Shown piece by piece: positions 16,212 to 25,843 of a stretch of DNA of 64,000 nt. The stretch lies in the NCBI GenBank assembly GCA_017510725.1, contig JAFWMD010000016.1:1-64000 (forward strand), in the 5' to 3' direction. The number at the start of each line of letters is the position of its first letter. The stretch's first letter is position 1. Source of the DNA: Mogibacterium sp. Lineage in GTDB: Bacteria; Bacillota; Clostridia; Peptostreptococcales; Anaerovoracaceae. The notes under the pieces were generated by a model. That model searched no databases. It worked only from the letters and a program-made list of their open reading frames with translations, and was not told the origin of the DNA. Made by a program: the position numbers and the translations under genes.

Positions 16212-17252
16212 ATGGCAGCAGAAAAGACTGTTGATGTTAAATCACTAAAAGATGATTCTCCTATCATTTTTTACACTTTTGAATACCTGAGCGATTCGTC
16301 CCGCTTCCGTACGCTGCTTGAGGAGCGTTTCAGAAGTACCGGTCATACCCGAAGAATCGAGTTCCGGTACTGGGACTGCTATCACGAGATCCCTGATACG
16401 GACGGGGACATCTATGTGTATGACGCATGCACCATGTCTGCACTTGTCGATAAAGGGATCATCCGTGTGCTGCCTGAAATCATCGATACAAGCAGGGTGT
16501 TTGAATGGATCCTGGACCGCAGCAGGATCAGGGGAAAAATATACGGGTTTCCGTTCATGACATGCACAAACGTGCTGATATGCCGAAAAAAAGACTATAC
16601 TCCGGTAAACAACATTTTTGAGATCGAGGGAGGCCTTTCGGCACCTCTGAAGTCCATGATCGGATACTATAGCGTGCTCGCCTTCTGCAATTATCAGGAC
16701 AGTGGCGAAGGCAGTATCGATGTGGTCAAAAGAATCTTCAAAGCCATCGGAGGACGTGAAGCCTTTGAGGATTCTAAGCTTGATGCGGAAAAAGTAATAG
16801 ACAGGTTCCGCAGCGGTAAATGCAGGTACCTGCTGGGTTTCACTGAAAACCTGAGATTCCTTGACAGGGAGGAATATGTCGTTCAGCTGGCCAACTTATC
16901 TGATAGCCCCGTAAACGAGATGCCCCTGTTCATGACTGACTTTATTTCCATGGGATACAGCACCTCAGGCGAAAAACTTCTTGACTGTCTGGATATCATG
17001 GAAATCGTTACAGACAGCAGTTTTGTCCGCGATCTGTGCTCCAGTGAGAATGGTCTCGAGTACATGCTGCCCGCAGATAAGACTCTATACCCGGTCCTCG
17101 CTGAACTGGATCCAGTCTATGAGCAGCTTTATGATCTGGTCAGCGATGAGAACAACGGGATCTTCAGGTATGGCAGTAATTTCTATGAAGAATTTGACCT
17201 TCGAAAGGAATATTTACTGGACGTAATCCAAAGCATGGAAGACGATTATTAG
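16212..17252 (+). CDS. Thiaminase-I-like protein, no signal peptide
   Basis: A 346-residue protein with the fold of group II binding proteins and clear likeness, recalled from memory, to thiaminase I (thiamine pyridinylase) of Paenibacillus. Shared stretches include WDCYHEIPD, GKIYGFPFMTCTNVL, MPLFMTDF and YMLPADKTLYPVL. The catalytic cysteine would be Cys118 (MTCTN), and the general-base glutamate Glu212 (GFTEN). Known thiaminases I are secreted; this one has no signal peptide or lipobox. It may act on thiamine inside the cell, or be a binding or salvage relative. It follows coaBC by 16 bases and has its own AAGGAG site. Confidence 0.72.
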   Translation: MAAEKTVDVKSLKDDSPIIFYTFEYLSDSSRFRTLLEERFRSTGHTRRIEFRYWDCYHEIPDTDGDIYVYDACTMSALVDKGIIRVLPEIIDTSRVFEWILDRSRIRGKIYGFPFMTCTNVLICRKKDYTPVNNIFEIEGGLSAPLKSMIGYYSVLAFCNYQDSGEGSIDVVKRIFKAIGGREAFEDSKLDAEKVIDRFRSGKCRYLLGFTENLRFLDREEYVVQLANLSDSPVNEMPLFMTDFISMGYSTSGEKLLDCLDIMEIVTDSSFVRDLCSSENGLEYMLPADKTLYPVLAELDPVYEQLYDLVSDENNGIFRYGSNFYEEFDLRKEYLLDVIQSMEDDY

Positions 17253-17283
17253 TATTGAACCCAGCCCGGTTATAATACACCAG

Positions 17284-17317
17284 AAAGCCTTGGAATCATT
17301 GGACTCCAAGGCTTTTT
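17284..17317 (+). terminator. Terminator after thiaminase-like gene
   Basis: A ten-base perfect stem (AAGCCTTGGA with TCCAAGGCTT) ends in a run of T. Confidence 0.9.
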
Positions 17318-17393
17318 AACCTGATTTCGACAATAAGCAGATTTTATTTCTTTGTTTTAACCGTTTTAGCCGTTGACCAAGGTGAAAAGCTAT

Positions 17394-17421
17394 GAAAACA
17401 GACATGCTAATAACATGTCTG
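17394..17421 (-). terminator. Terminator after NCS2-like permease
   Basis: On the minus strand CAGACATG and CATGTCTG form an eight-base stem with a seven-base loop, followed by TTTTC, about 65 bases after the permease stop. Confidence 0.75.
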
Positions 17422-17486
17422 CTCTCATTATTTTACCAGTTCACTCATGAAGCTGCAGTTTTGTGTGCATATTGTTCTCTGCAAAC

Positions 17487-18560
17487 TTATGCTCCAAGGA
17501 ACATCAGTCCATATTTAAGTGCAATACCGGATACCATGCCGATAAACGGATCGGAGAAGCTTGTTACAATGATTACACAGGCACCTACAACCGGGTCTTC
17601 GGTGAGTGCCGCTTTTGCATCTTCAGGGAAGACCGCAAATGCGCCGAGTACGAACAGGAATCCCGAAATAGTCTCTGCCGGAATGTGCTTAGCCAGCTTT
17701 GTGATCGTTTTTGTCAGGAATATCGCTGACACGATCGCAACCAGTAACACTCCTGCAAGCAGCGGATGAGGTGCTGCTGCGGTACCGCTGATGATTGCTT
17801 CTACCGGACCTCCGCCAAAGAATGCGCTTGCCGAATCCGCAAGACCGGAATAAACGGTGATAGCGTCTACATTTGCCGTTTCTCCTGCAATACCAGCCGT
17901 AATAGTGGCATAAGCGATATTTCCGCCTATCTGAAGAGTACAGACAGCCAGTACGCTGCGGATGATATGTGGATTAACGGTCAGTTTCAGAGGTATGAGC
18001 TTTTCCTTACTCATGTCGACTTCCAGCAAATGATCCTGCTGGCCTGTCACTCTGACTTTGATAAGGTGTGCAACATCACTGACAATAACAGAGACTGCGA
18101 TCGTCCAGATAAGATCGTTAGTTGCAAAATAGACAATAATTGCCGATGCCATGGAAATGCCGGAAACAAATCTGTTCTGTTTGATCATGTCAAATCCGGC
18201 TTTAGCCAGCATCAGGCCTACGCCTGCCAGCATAGCGTTCAGGATGCATGGGCCGATAAAGTCCATGGTCTTTGTCAGCACGCCGCACAGTCCCAGAATC
18301 GCCATTACGATACCACTGTAGAAGATAATGTTCAGTCTTTCATTGCGGTCATGGCTGATTGTTCCTGCGAGCACTATACTTTCTGCCTGCAGAGAAATCG
18401 GCGCGATCTGGTGAGTCAGAAGCATGCCGAAGCCGCCGACTATGAAGCCAAGTGCTGTAGGAAATGCAGCAAATCCATATGACAGTGAAAACATGGCCAT
18501 CGGAATTGCGTTAAAGACAACAGCGACAGCTGCAAAAAGGTCTTTCAGGTACAAGCCCAT
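17487..18560 (-). CDS. NCS2-like membrane permease
   Basis: A 357-residue protein with some ten to eleven membrane segments, looking like a short member of the NCS2/AzgA group within the APC superfamily. Glycine-rich helices such as NAMLAGVGLML and the late DPFIGMVSGIALKYGLMF support this. Typical NCS2 carriers are about 430 residues, so this is a trimmed form. They move purines, xanthine or uracil by proton symport; the substrate here is unknown. A GGGGG ribosome site precedes the ATG. It converges on the thiaminase-like gene, which might hint at a pyrimidine cargo, but that is speculation. Confidence 0.65.
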   Translation of the reverse strand: MGLYLKDLFAAVAVVFNAIPMAMFSLSYGFAAFPTALGFIVGGFGMLLTHQIAPISLQAESIVLAGTISHDRNERLNIIFYSGIVMAILGLCGVLTKTMDFIGPCILNAMLAGVGLMLAKAGFDMIKQNRFVSGISMASAIIVYFATNDLIWTIAVSVIVSDVAHLIKVRVTGQQDHLLEVDMSKEKLIPLKLTVNPHIIRSVLAVCTLQIGGNIAYATITAGIAGETANVDAITVYSGLADSASAFFGGGPVEAIISGTAAAPHPLLAGVLLVAIVSAIFLTKTITKLAKHIPAETISGFLFVLGAFAVFPEDAKAALTEDPVVGACVIIVTSFSDPFIGMVSGIALKYGLMFLGA

Positions 18561-18676
18561 AATTACTACCCCCTTTCTCTATGCTTAGTAGAACAACCTA
18601 CTACTGTCCTTTCACCTTCAATAATATGCGTTGCAAAATAGCATTTCAATTCTAATAATTTTTTAACAGGAAGACA

Positions 18677-18740
18677 GGAGACAGGGGACGGTTCTCTGTC
18701 TCCAACGAAAAACGGAGACAGAGAACCGTCCCCTGTCTCC
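18677..18740. repeat. GGAGACAGG repeat, perfect palindrome
   Basis: Two 27-base arms (18677-18703 and 18714-18740) are exact reverse complements with a ten-base spacer. Each arm begins GGAGACAGG or its variant and is itself an imperfect palindrome. It abuts the stop codon of the histidine kinase gene. Single copies of the arm occur at 26612 and 41588. Confidence 0.9.
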
Positions 18741-21191
18741 TTACAAAAGCCCTTCTAAGGTTTCAAACAATACATCCGGTTCTACCGGTTTGCTGAGGTG
18801 CGCATTCAGACCTGCCTGCATGCTTCGCTGAACATCCTCGTCAAAGGCATTTGCCGTTAACGCTATGATAGGGATCTTCTTTGCGTCAGACCTGTCCATG
18901 GCCCTGATTCTCCGGGTCGCCTCCAGTCCATCCATTTCAGGCATCCGCATATCCATCAGAACAGCATCATAATAGCCTTCTTCGTGCTGCTCAAACAATT
19001 CTACGGCAATACGTCCGTTTTCAGCATGATCCACCTGTATCTCACGCATTGAGAGCACCATGATCATGATTTCAGCGTTTACTGAAACATCTTCCGCCAG
19101 CAGTACTCTGCGGTATTTGAGGTCCGCCGTTTCCCTTTCGAGCTTTGCATTCTTCTTTATGAATGCTTCCCTGAACTCATCAAGAACCTTTCCGGCGAAT
19201 AGTGGTTTTGCAACAAATGTATCCACACCTGCCGCCTTCGCTTCATCCTCGATATCATCCCAGTTATATGAGGTAAGTATGATCACCGGCGTTTCGTTGC
19301 CCACGGCATCCCTGATCTGCCGGGTCGTTTCCACACCGTCCATTTCAGGCATGCGCAGATCCACCAGAATCAGGTTGTATGGCTCACGCCTTGCATGGCG
19401 TAATTTCGTCATCTGTACGCCTTCTGCTCCGGACAAAGCTTTCTCACAATTTATGCCCACCTGTCCAAGCACAAGCTGGGCATGTTCACAGGCGATCGGA
19501 TCATCGTCAATCACCAGTACGCACAGCTCATGTGGATGCAGAACGTCTTCCTCTTCTCCGGTGCTTTTACGGTCGCAGTCAATCAGCGTTACAGTGACAG
19601 TAAACGTAGTTCCTTTATTCTTTTCACTCTCTACGGAAATCGTTCCGTTCATCAGCTCAATGATGCTTTTGGTAATGGCCATGCCCAGACCTGTGCTCCC
19701 AAAGCGGTTTGTGCTTGACGAATCCTCCTGACTGAATGCATCGAACAGCTTAGGCAGGAACTCCTGACTCATTCCGATACCGGTATCGCTGATGATAAAG
19801 CGAAGTGTGGACTTTCCATTGAACCTTGCAATTGTTTCCACAACAAGCGTGACGGCACCGCCCGGAGGTGTAAACTTGACCGCGTTCCCAAGGATATTGA
19901 TCATAACCTGCCGCAGCTTCATTTCATCGCCAATATAATAATCATCGAGCGTGCCGTTTACACGGCATTCATAGTCAATACCCTTGTCCCTGCACTGGTC
20001 GCTTATAATCGTATTGACCTGGGCCAGCGCCTTTGCGAAAGAAAACTCTTCTTTCTTCACGGTCATGCGGCCGGATTCGATGCGGCTCATGACGAGAATG
20101 TCGTTGATTATGCTGAGCAGATGCTGGGCTGACAGTCCGATCTTTTCAAGATGCTCCCGTGTTACATCAGATATGCCCGGATCATTCAGCGCGATCCGGT
20201 CCAGCCCGATGATCGCATTCATAGGAGTACGGATCTCATGGCTCATGTTAGACAGGAAAGCCGTCTTTGCCTTGTTTGCCTGATTGGCTTCTTCGAGCGC
20301 TATGCTCAGCGATTCCCTCTGCTGAGCCAGCTGCTGCATCATTTCCTTTTGTCCGGTGATATCTATGAACACACCTATATAGGATATAGGCGAACCATCA
20401 GAACGGCGTGTCGGCTTGCCGACAGCCCTGTACCAGCGATACCCTTTGTTCTTCGTCAGCAGACGATACTCAACATCATAGGTCTTCTGACCCGTATAGT
20501 CGGATATCGTTTCATTAAACTCCCTCAGTACGCGTTCCCTGTCATCAGGATGCAGCAGGTCGGACCAGGATTCCAGTACATCCGGGAAGTCGTCCGTATC
20601 ACGATACCCGAGCATTCTCCGGAACTCATCGCTCCAGATGACCCTTTTCATCACGCCTGCTTCATCAAAATCCATTGTCCATTTGCCGGATCCGAGCATT
20701 TCATGAATGGTATCGAGAGACGCTGCTTCGTTCTGCAGCTCAGCATACAGATCATCATGTTCCTTCGCCTGGGTTATGTCGATGGTCACGCCTCTGTGCT
20801 GCAACGGCCTGCCTTCAGCATCCCTGGACAGTATGCCGCTGCTGCGAAACCAGCGGACCGAGCCGTCCTTTCTGCAAAATCTGAACTCTTTGCCCGATGT
20901 ACTTATGACATTACTGTCAGAAATACTGGCGGTCATATCCTCAATCAGCATATCCCTGTCTTCCGGGTAAATGCCCCGCACGAAGGATTCTATTTCGTTT
21001 GGAAAATCACTTTGATCTTTATAGCCCATGAGCCTGCGGAAGCCATCGCCCCATTGTACGGATTCCAGAGAACCATCCGGCGCATAGTTAATAACCCAGC
21101 TTCCTGCCTTTGTCAGATCGGTAAGAAGGCGGATCGTTTCGGCCTGCTCTTCTATTATTTGTCTGTCCTTTTCATCGTTTATCCTGCTCAT
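18741..21191 (-). CDS. Hybrid sensor histidine kinase
   Basis: An 816-residue cytoplasmic-looking hybrid kinase without membrane segments. Domains in order: an N-terminal PAS (about 20-140), a second PAS with PAC (about 155-290), a short coiled coil, HisKA with SHEIRTPM (about 320), HATPase_c with GTGLGM-type boxes, then two receiver domains. Receiver 1 has its phosphorylatable Asp in LVDLRMPEMDG and receiver 2 in LMDMRMPEMDG. There is no HPt or output domain, so the phosphate must go to another protein. No partner gene is adjacent. The signal is unknown; the PAS domains show no obvious haem or flavin motif. Confidence 0.92.
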   Translation of the reverse strand: MSRINDEKDRQIIEEQAETIRLLTDLTKAGSWVINYAPDGSLESVQWGDGFRRLMGYKDQSDFPNEIESFVRGIYPEDRDMLIEDMTASISDSNVISTSGKEFRFCRKDGSVRWFRSSGILSRDAEGRPLQHRGVTIDITQAKEHDDLYAELQNEAASLDTIHEMLGSGKWTMDFDEAGVMKRVIWSDEFRRMLGYRDTDDFPDVLESWSDLLHPDDRERVLREFNETISDYTGQKTYDVEYRLLTKNKGYRWYRAVGKPTRRSDGSPISYIGVFIDITGQKEMMQQLAQQRESLSIALEEANQANKAKTAFLSNMSHEIRTPMNAIIGLDRIALNDPGISDVTREHLEKIGLSAQHLLSIINDILVMSRIESGRMTVKKEEFSFAKALAQVNTIISDQCRDKGIDYECRVNGTLDDYYIGDEMKLRQVMINILGNAVKFTPPGGAVTLVVETIARFNGKSTLRFIISDTGIGMSQEFLPKLFDAFSQEDSSSTNRFGSTGLGMAITKSIIELMNGTISVESEKNKGTTFTVTVTLIDCDRKSTGEEEDVLHPHELCVLVIDDDPIACEHAQLVLGQVGINCEKALSGAEGVQMTKLRHARREPYNLILVDLRMPEMDGVETTRQIRDAVGNETPVIILTSYNWDDIEDEAKAAGVDTFVAKPLFAGKVLDEFREAFIKKNAKLERETADLKYRRVLLAEDVSVNAEIMIMVLSMREIQVDHAENGRIAVELFEQHEEGYYDAVLMDMRMPEMDGLEATRRIRAMDRSDAKKIPIIALTANAFDEDVQRSMQAGLNAHLSKPVEPDVLFETLEGLL

Positions 21192-21394
21192 AAAGGTCTC
21201 CCTTCATTCAGGTTTTTTATCTGATTAGTAAACTGCAATGAATTTGCCTTATATTATACTTTTTTACACAATCAGATGAAAGCTACCTCAGCTAAACAGA
21301 GTTTAAGATTTCTGATGCCCTCTCTATGATAAACTTTCACATATAAAAAATGCCTTTACTCCGGCAAATTACCTGAACACGCGAGGGAATCGGG

Positions 21395-22786
21395 ATGAAA
21401 TATAAAAAAATGAAAAATACTGTAATATCGAAGGTCTCTGCCATGCTGCTGGTACTGGCACTCTGCATGTCGCTTGTCCTGCCGATGGCAGGCATGAATG
21501 TATATGCAGAAAGCGAAGACACTTCCATCATTGCAGAAGAAAGTACAAATGACGCTGACATTTACGCAGAAGAAGACATAACAGAGGATTCTGAAACTGA
21601 AGAAGAGACTGAAGCCGCACCTGCTGCGACTGCGATCACCGGTTACAAAACGACTTACAACAAGCGTTACAACCAGGATCTTCTGATTGAGGCCGACATC
21701 ACTCCTGCTGACGTCAGAGAAGTGCAGCTGCAGAGATATAACAGCGAAGAAGACAGCTGGGCAACAATTCTGACTGCAAGTGCCGCCCAGGCTGATGTCA
21801 CAGAACAGGATGAGAGTTTAAGTGAAGATGCAGCCGACACCGGCATTGCTGCGAACACTCAGCCTGCATCACTGACAGAGGAAGACGGGACTGCACATGT
21901 AACTTTTAACATTCCTAAGGAAGAGCGTCAGAGGACTACTTCAGTATGGCGTATCTATGTTGATGCTGCAAAGAAGTACTCTGCTGCATGCAGCGACAAT
22001 ATCACTGTCATCACGCGCAACCTCGAGGTTCTCAGCATGTCCGCCAGAGCTGCATGCATATACAGGATAGACGGTGACGGTGAGGGCACCATGATTTATT
22101 CAAGGAATTCATACACCGAGGTTGCCCAGGCCAGTACTACCAAGCTGATGACGGCAGTCCTGCTGCTGGAGAGCGGGCTCATTGATTCAACCACTATGAT
22201 CTCAGCTCATGCTGCTGCTACTCCTTACGGCAGCGGCCGCATGGTCGCCGGTGATATCTACAACACGAGAGATCTCCTGTATGCAATGCTGCTTCCATCA
22301 GCCAACGACGCAGCTACTGCTGTTGCTGAGAGGGTCGGAGGCAGCGAGGAAGTCTTCGTCAATATGATGAACGCCAAGGCAGCAAAACTGGGACTCACCA
22401 GAACACATTTCCGCAACCCACACGGCCTGGACGCTGACGGACACTATACTACAGCCAAGGAACTGGCAGAGCTCACGGCATACGCATACACTTTCCCTGA
22501 GATCAGAGACTGCTGGGCTACCCAGTACAAGGCCATCAGGAGCCTTGAGAAAGGCAGAAGATGGCATCTGTGGTCTACCAATGCTATATTCGGTTACATC
22601 AGCAATTTCCTCGGCGGCAAGACCGGCACCGAGGACAATGCAGGATGCTGCTTCACAGGTGTTTACACATTCAACGGCGACACTTACGTGACCGTGGTGC
22701 TCGGCAGCGGATACGGATTCTCGCGCTGGAGAGACACCAAGAAGCTGCACGGATATATACATGACTATGCGCTGAGCCAGTACTGA
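21395..22786 (+). CDS. D-alanyl-D-alanine carboxypeptidase
   Basis: A 463-residue secreted or membrane-held penicillin-binding protein of the PBP5/DacF type. It has a signal peptide (residues 1-38), an acidic Glu/Asp-rich linker, a domain of about 120 residues of unknown role, then the peptidase S11 domain. The active-site motifs are all present: STTK, SAN (PSANDAA) and KTG (GGKTGTED). It trims the terminal D-alanine from peptidoglycan stem peptides. The usual C-terminal amphipathic anchor domain is missing. A terminator follows. Confidence 0.92.
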   Translation: MKYKKMKNTVISKVSAMLLVLALCMSLVLPMAGMNVYAESEDTSIIAEESTNDADIYAEEDITEDSETEEETEAAPAATAITGYKTTYNKRYNQDLLIEADITPADVREVQLQRYNSEEDSWATILTASAAQADVTEQDESLSEDAADTGIAANTQPASLTEEDGTAHVTFNIPKEERQRTTSVWRIYVDAAKKYSAACSDNITVITRNLEVLSMSARAACIYRIDGDGEGTMIYSRNSYTEVAQASTTKLMTAVLLLESGLIDSTTMISAHAAATPYGSGRMVAGDIYNTRDLLYAMLLPSANDAATAVAERVGGSEEVFVNMMNAKAAKLGLTRTHFRNPHGLDADGHYTTAKELAELTAYAYTFPEIRDCWATQYKAIRSLEKGRRWHLWSTNAIFGYISNFLGGKTGTEDNAGCCFTGVYTFNGDTYVTVVLGSGYGFSRWRDTKKLHGYIHDYALSQY

Positions 22787-22805
22787 TCACTTTTGATCTT
22801 TCACT

Positions 22806-22834
22806 AAAAAACTCCGGGAAACCGGAGTTTTTTT
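22806..22834. terminator. Bidirectional terminator
   Basis: ACTCCGG and CCGGAGT form a seven-base stem with a four-base loop, with A6 before and T7 after, between convergent genes. Confidence 0.9.
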
Positions 22835-22837
22835 ATG

Positions 22838-23566
22838 CTATATGTCTTTTTCCTGTCCAAGCGGCCCGGTGTATTTTGGGTTATTTTTATTCTTACGGAT
22901 GAATATGATCAGAGCAATGATTATGACCAGATCAAGCACTGCCAGTGTAACGGCGATGAAGCCGGAGGCATCGGTGATAGTCTCGATTTCATCCGAGAGA
23001 GAAAAATCATATAGACCATGCATCAGGAACGATATGAAAACGCCGAGAACAGCATAGCCTTTTTTGTTTTCCTTTACGCTCTTACCATAGAAATATCCTA
23101 CGATAGCGGCATAGCCTCCATGCGGTATGGAGATACCCCGGATCAGCATAATTACAGGATTGGACTCCAGCACATATACCACGCTTTCCAGCAGCCCGAA
23201 TCCGATTCCTACTATCGTTGAATAAACAGTCAGATCAAGCCATGAGTGTTCACCCTCGATCTTTTTAAGCTTACGCCTGAACATGTAGTATTTAGACAGT
23301 TCTTCGCTCAGAGCAAGCGTAATAAATGTATGCAGCGCTGCGTACAGCACCGGATGTGAAGATCTCACTCCCAGAACATTAAACAGGACGGCTGTGCATC
23401 CCGAAAAGAGAACCACCGGGAAGGTTGTCAGGAATCCCGAAATCAGCATCCAGTCGCAATTCTTTTTATACAGAGCATTCTCTTTGTTCAGATAATTCCT
23501 GAGCCAGAAGAATACGATCAGTGATGGAACACATCCGGCCAGAAGTGCAAGAATTACAACTATCAT
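22838..23566 (-). CDS. PrsW-type intramembrane protease family protein
   Basis: A 242-residue protein with about seven hydrophobic segments. The EELSKYYMFR stretch corresponds to the EExxK-type motif of PrsW glutamic proteases (the CPBP-related group), and HGLYDF near residue 190 gives the later conserved His and Asp. In Bacillus subtilis PrsW cuts the anti-sigma factor RsiW; the target here is not known and no sigma factor is nearby. The gene shares a strand with the MocR-like fusion upstream, with a 20-base gap, so the two may be co-transcribed. Confidence 0.82.
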   Translation of the reverse strand: MIVVILALLAGCVPSLIVFFWLRNYLNKENALYKKNCDWMLISGFLTTFPVVLFSGCTAVLFNVLGVRSSHPVLYAALHTFITLALSEELSKYYMFRRKLKKIEGEHSWLDLTVYSTIVGIGFGLLESVVYVLESNPVIMLIRGISIPHGGYAAIVGYFYGKSVKENKKGYAVLGVFISFLMHGLYDFSLSDEIETITDASGFIAVTLAVLDLVIIIALIIFIRKNKNNPKYTGPLGQEKDI

Positions 23567-23586
23567 AAGCAGACTCCTCTCTTTAC

Positions 23587-25785
23587 CTATAGCAAGCTAT
23601 TATACTGTGCCATTAAGGACCTCAATACCGGATCGTCAACATCATATGCGATATCTCCAATGCTTGCGACAGGAAGCACTTTAGGAGATGTGCCGCTTAT
23701 GAATGCCGAGTCAAAACCAGCAAGTTCGTCCTGTTTTATCGAACAATAATGGAGCGGTATACCTGCTTCCTCTATGATCCTTATTATTATGGTTCTGGTA
23801 ACGCCGGGCAGTACAGTATCTGTCGGAGATGTGTATACCTCCCCGTTCTTAATAAAGAATACGTTGGAACGGCTGCCCTCTGTTATTATCCCATCTCTGT
23901 TGACCAGGAACACTTCGTACAGGTCTCCCGACTTTATGGCTTTATCTGTTGCATCCCTGAGCTCATGATCCATCATTTTGATATTAGGATTCTTCCTCTC
24001 ACCTCTGAACAGATCAGTTCTGACGCCCTTTTCGTACTGCTCAGCAGATGGATAATGTGTCGGGTTGAGATACATCATTGAATGCCCGCTGATATCAACC
24101 TCAATCTTTATATTGTGGTCTTTTATACCGCTCTCTTCCGCAAGCTGGGCTATGCGTCCGGCAAGCTCGTCACATGTGAAAGGTACAGGTATTCTCATGC
24201 TGGCAAGGGATCTTTCGAGCCTGTCATAGTGTTCCTTCAGGAACTGCGGTTTACCTCCGCTCAGCCTGATGACTTCATATACAGCAGGAATACCCAGACT
24301 GCCTTTTGTTACATCAGACTTGAACCCCTCGATCATGCTTCTTACAGCACTTCTGATACGTTCAAGCGGGATCTGATTATAGTAGAACACCATGTATATC
24401 TGGCCATCATGATCGAGCTGATCAATATCTCTCACTTTGATGCCGGCCCTGGCAGCTGTCTGCACGAGACGCTCCGCCATTTCGCGGTGTATCTCCTGGC
24501 TTCTGCCAGCACCATTCTTCCCCTCCGTGATCACCTTTGTATGGGTATTCAGTCTGAATATTATGTTTATACCGGACTGAGTATTCTCAGCTGTCAGAAA
24601 ACCGCCCTCGCTTCCGTACTCTCTGATGGCTTCGAGCGTCTCCTGGAGCTTGACCGAGTAGAGTTTGCGGACCCGCCTGAGGTTGGTGTGAAAGAAGCCC
24701 CTCTTCATGAACTCCGCCAGAGTCAGCTGCTCAGTCTTGGAACATGTCTGGTCGTAGTTATTGCGTATTTTCTCATAAAGCTTCACCATTCTCTCCGGCA
24801 GCACCATATAACTGATCCTTATTGCAGGGAAAAGTGTGGATGTGAAAGAGCCAAGGTATACTACCCTGTTGCCGTGATCGATGCCCTGCAGCGCCGGGAC
24901 AGGCATGCCTGTGTATCTGAGTTCGCTGTCGTAATCATCTTCTATGATTATGCTGTCATTGGCCTCAGCCCAGTCAAGAATCTCGTGTCTGCGGCTGATT
25001 GGCATGAGTGCTCCGGTCGGGAACTGGTTTTGCGGACAGATATATGCTGCCGTCCTGATGTTTACAGGAAGGCGCTCAATAACTATGCCGTCTTTTTTGA
25101 CAGGGATGCAGCTCATGCTGAACCCCCAGTCCCGCAGAATACTCCTAACAGGCATATATCCCGGATCTTCGACGGATACGTGACCTATATCCATCATTTT
25201 AAGAATCCTTGCCAGATGATTGATGAGCTGCTGTGTGCCGGCGCTGATGACCACCTGCTCCTGGGTGCAGATAACGCCTCTGGACTGATACAAATACCTT
25301 GCTATTTCCTCTCTCAGAGCCGGCTCGCCCTGACGGTCTGCTTCAGAAAGCAGCAGCTCCGGCGTCTCGTTGAGAACTGCGGACATGCACTTCTTCCATT
25401 TGACAAAATCGAAGGAGTCGAGGTCGCAGTTAAGCGTGAGTGCGTCGTTCTTCTGTTTTTCTGATTCTTTTCCCTGCACGCTTGCACGCACAGACGCCTC
25501 CCCGTCATGGCTTTTTGCTTTCTTATGCGAATCTTTTATTACAGCTCCCCTCGCAGCATAATATCCTGACTGCGGTTTGCTTATCAGGTACCCTTCTACC
25601 ATCAGCTGCTCATAAGCCGATTTAACAGTGGTGACACTCATGCCGGCTACCTCAGACATGGTTCTTAATGAAGGCAGTCTTTCTCCCGTCTCGATACGGC
25701 CTTCCGCGATCTCACCTTTGAGATATTCATACAGCTGTACATAAAGACTTTTATCTGAATTGTAATCAATTTCCACAGAAATCAT
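23587..25785 (-). CDS. MocR regulator fused to class IV aminotransferase
   Basis: A 732-residue three-part fusion. Residues 1-75 are a GntR winged helix (GERLPSLRTMSEVAG, VTTVKSAYEQL). Residues about 115-460 are the class I aminotransferase-like domain of MocR/PdxR regulators. Residues about 465-732 are a class IV aminotransferase domain (BCAT/PabC type) with NIKMMDHELRD and ITEGSRSNVFF. In the MocR domain the lysine that binds PLP is replaced: GSFTSTLFP stands where GSFSKTLFP is usual, making position 316 Ser. The class IV part keeps a plausible PLP lysine. It is divergent from an ECF S component, the classic place for a vitamin B6 regulator. Confidence 0.9.
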   Translation of the reverse strand: MISVEIDYNSDKSLYVQLYEYLKGEIAEGRIETGERLPSLRTMSEVAGMSVTTVKSAYEQLMVEGYLISKPQSGYYAARGAVIKDSHKKAKSHDGEASVRASVQGKESEKQKNDALTLNCDLDSFDFVKWKKCMSAVLNETPELLLSEADRQGEPALREEIARYLYQSRGVICTQEQVVISAGTQQLINHLARILKMMDIGHVSVEDPGYMPVRSILRDWGFSMSCIPVKKDGIVIERLPVNIRTAAYICPQNQFPTGALMPISRRHEILDWAEANDSIIIEDDYDSELRYTGMPVPALQGIDHGNRVVYLGSFTSTLFPAIRISYMVLPERMVKLYEKIRNNYDQTCSKTEQLTLAEFMKRGFFHTNLRRVRKLYSVKLQETLEAIREYGSEGGFLTAENTQSGINIIFRLNTHTKVITEGKNGAGRSQEIHREMAERLVQTAARAGIKVRDIDQLDHDGQIYMVFYYNQIPLERIRSAVRSMIEGFKSDVTKGSLGIPAVYEVIRLSGGKPQFLKEHYDRLERSLASMRIPVPFTCDELAGRIAQLAEESGIKDHNIKIEVDISGHSMMYLNPTHYPSAEQYEKGVRTDLFRGERKNPNIKMMDHELRDATDKAIKSGDLYEVFLVNRDGIITEGSRSNVFFIKNGEVYTSPTDTVLPGVTRTIIIRIIEEAGIPLHYCSIKQDELAGFDSAFISGTSPKVLPVASIGDIAYDVDDPVLRSLMAQYNSLL

Positions 25786-25843
25786 CTGTTTTCTCCTGAA
25801 TATCAGTAAATTGTTATTAATAATAATCGTAAAATGAGCATTT

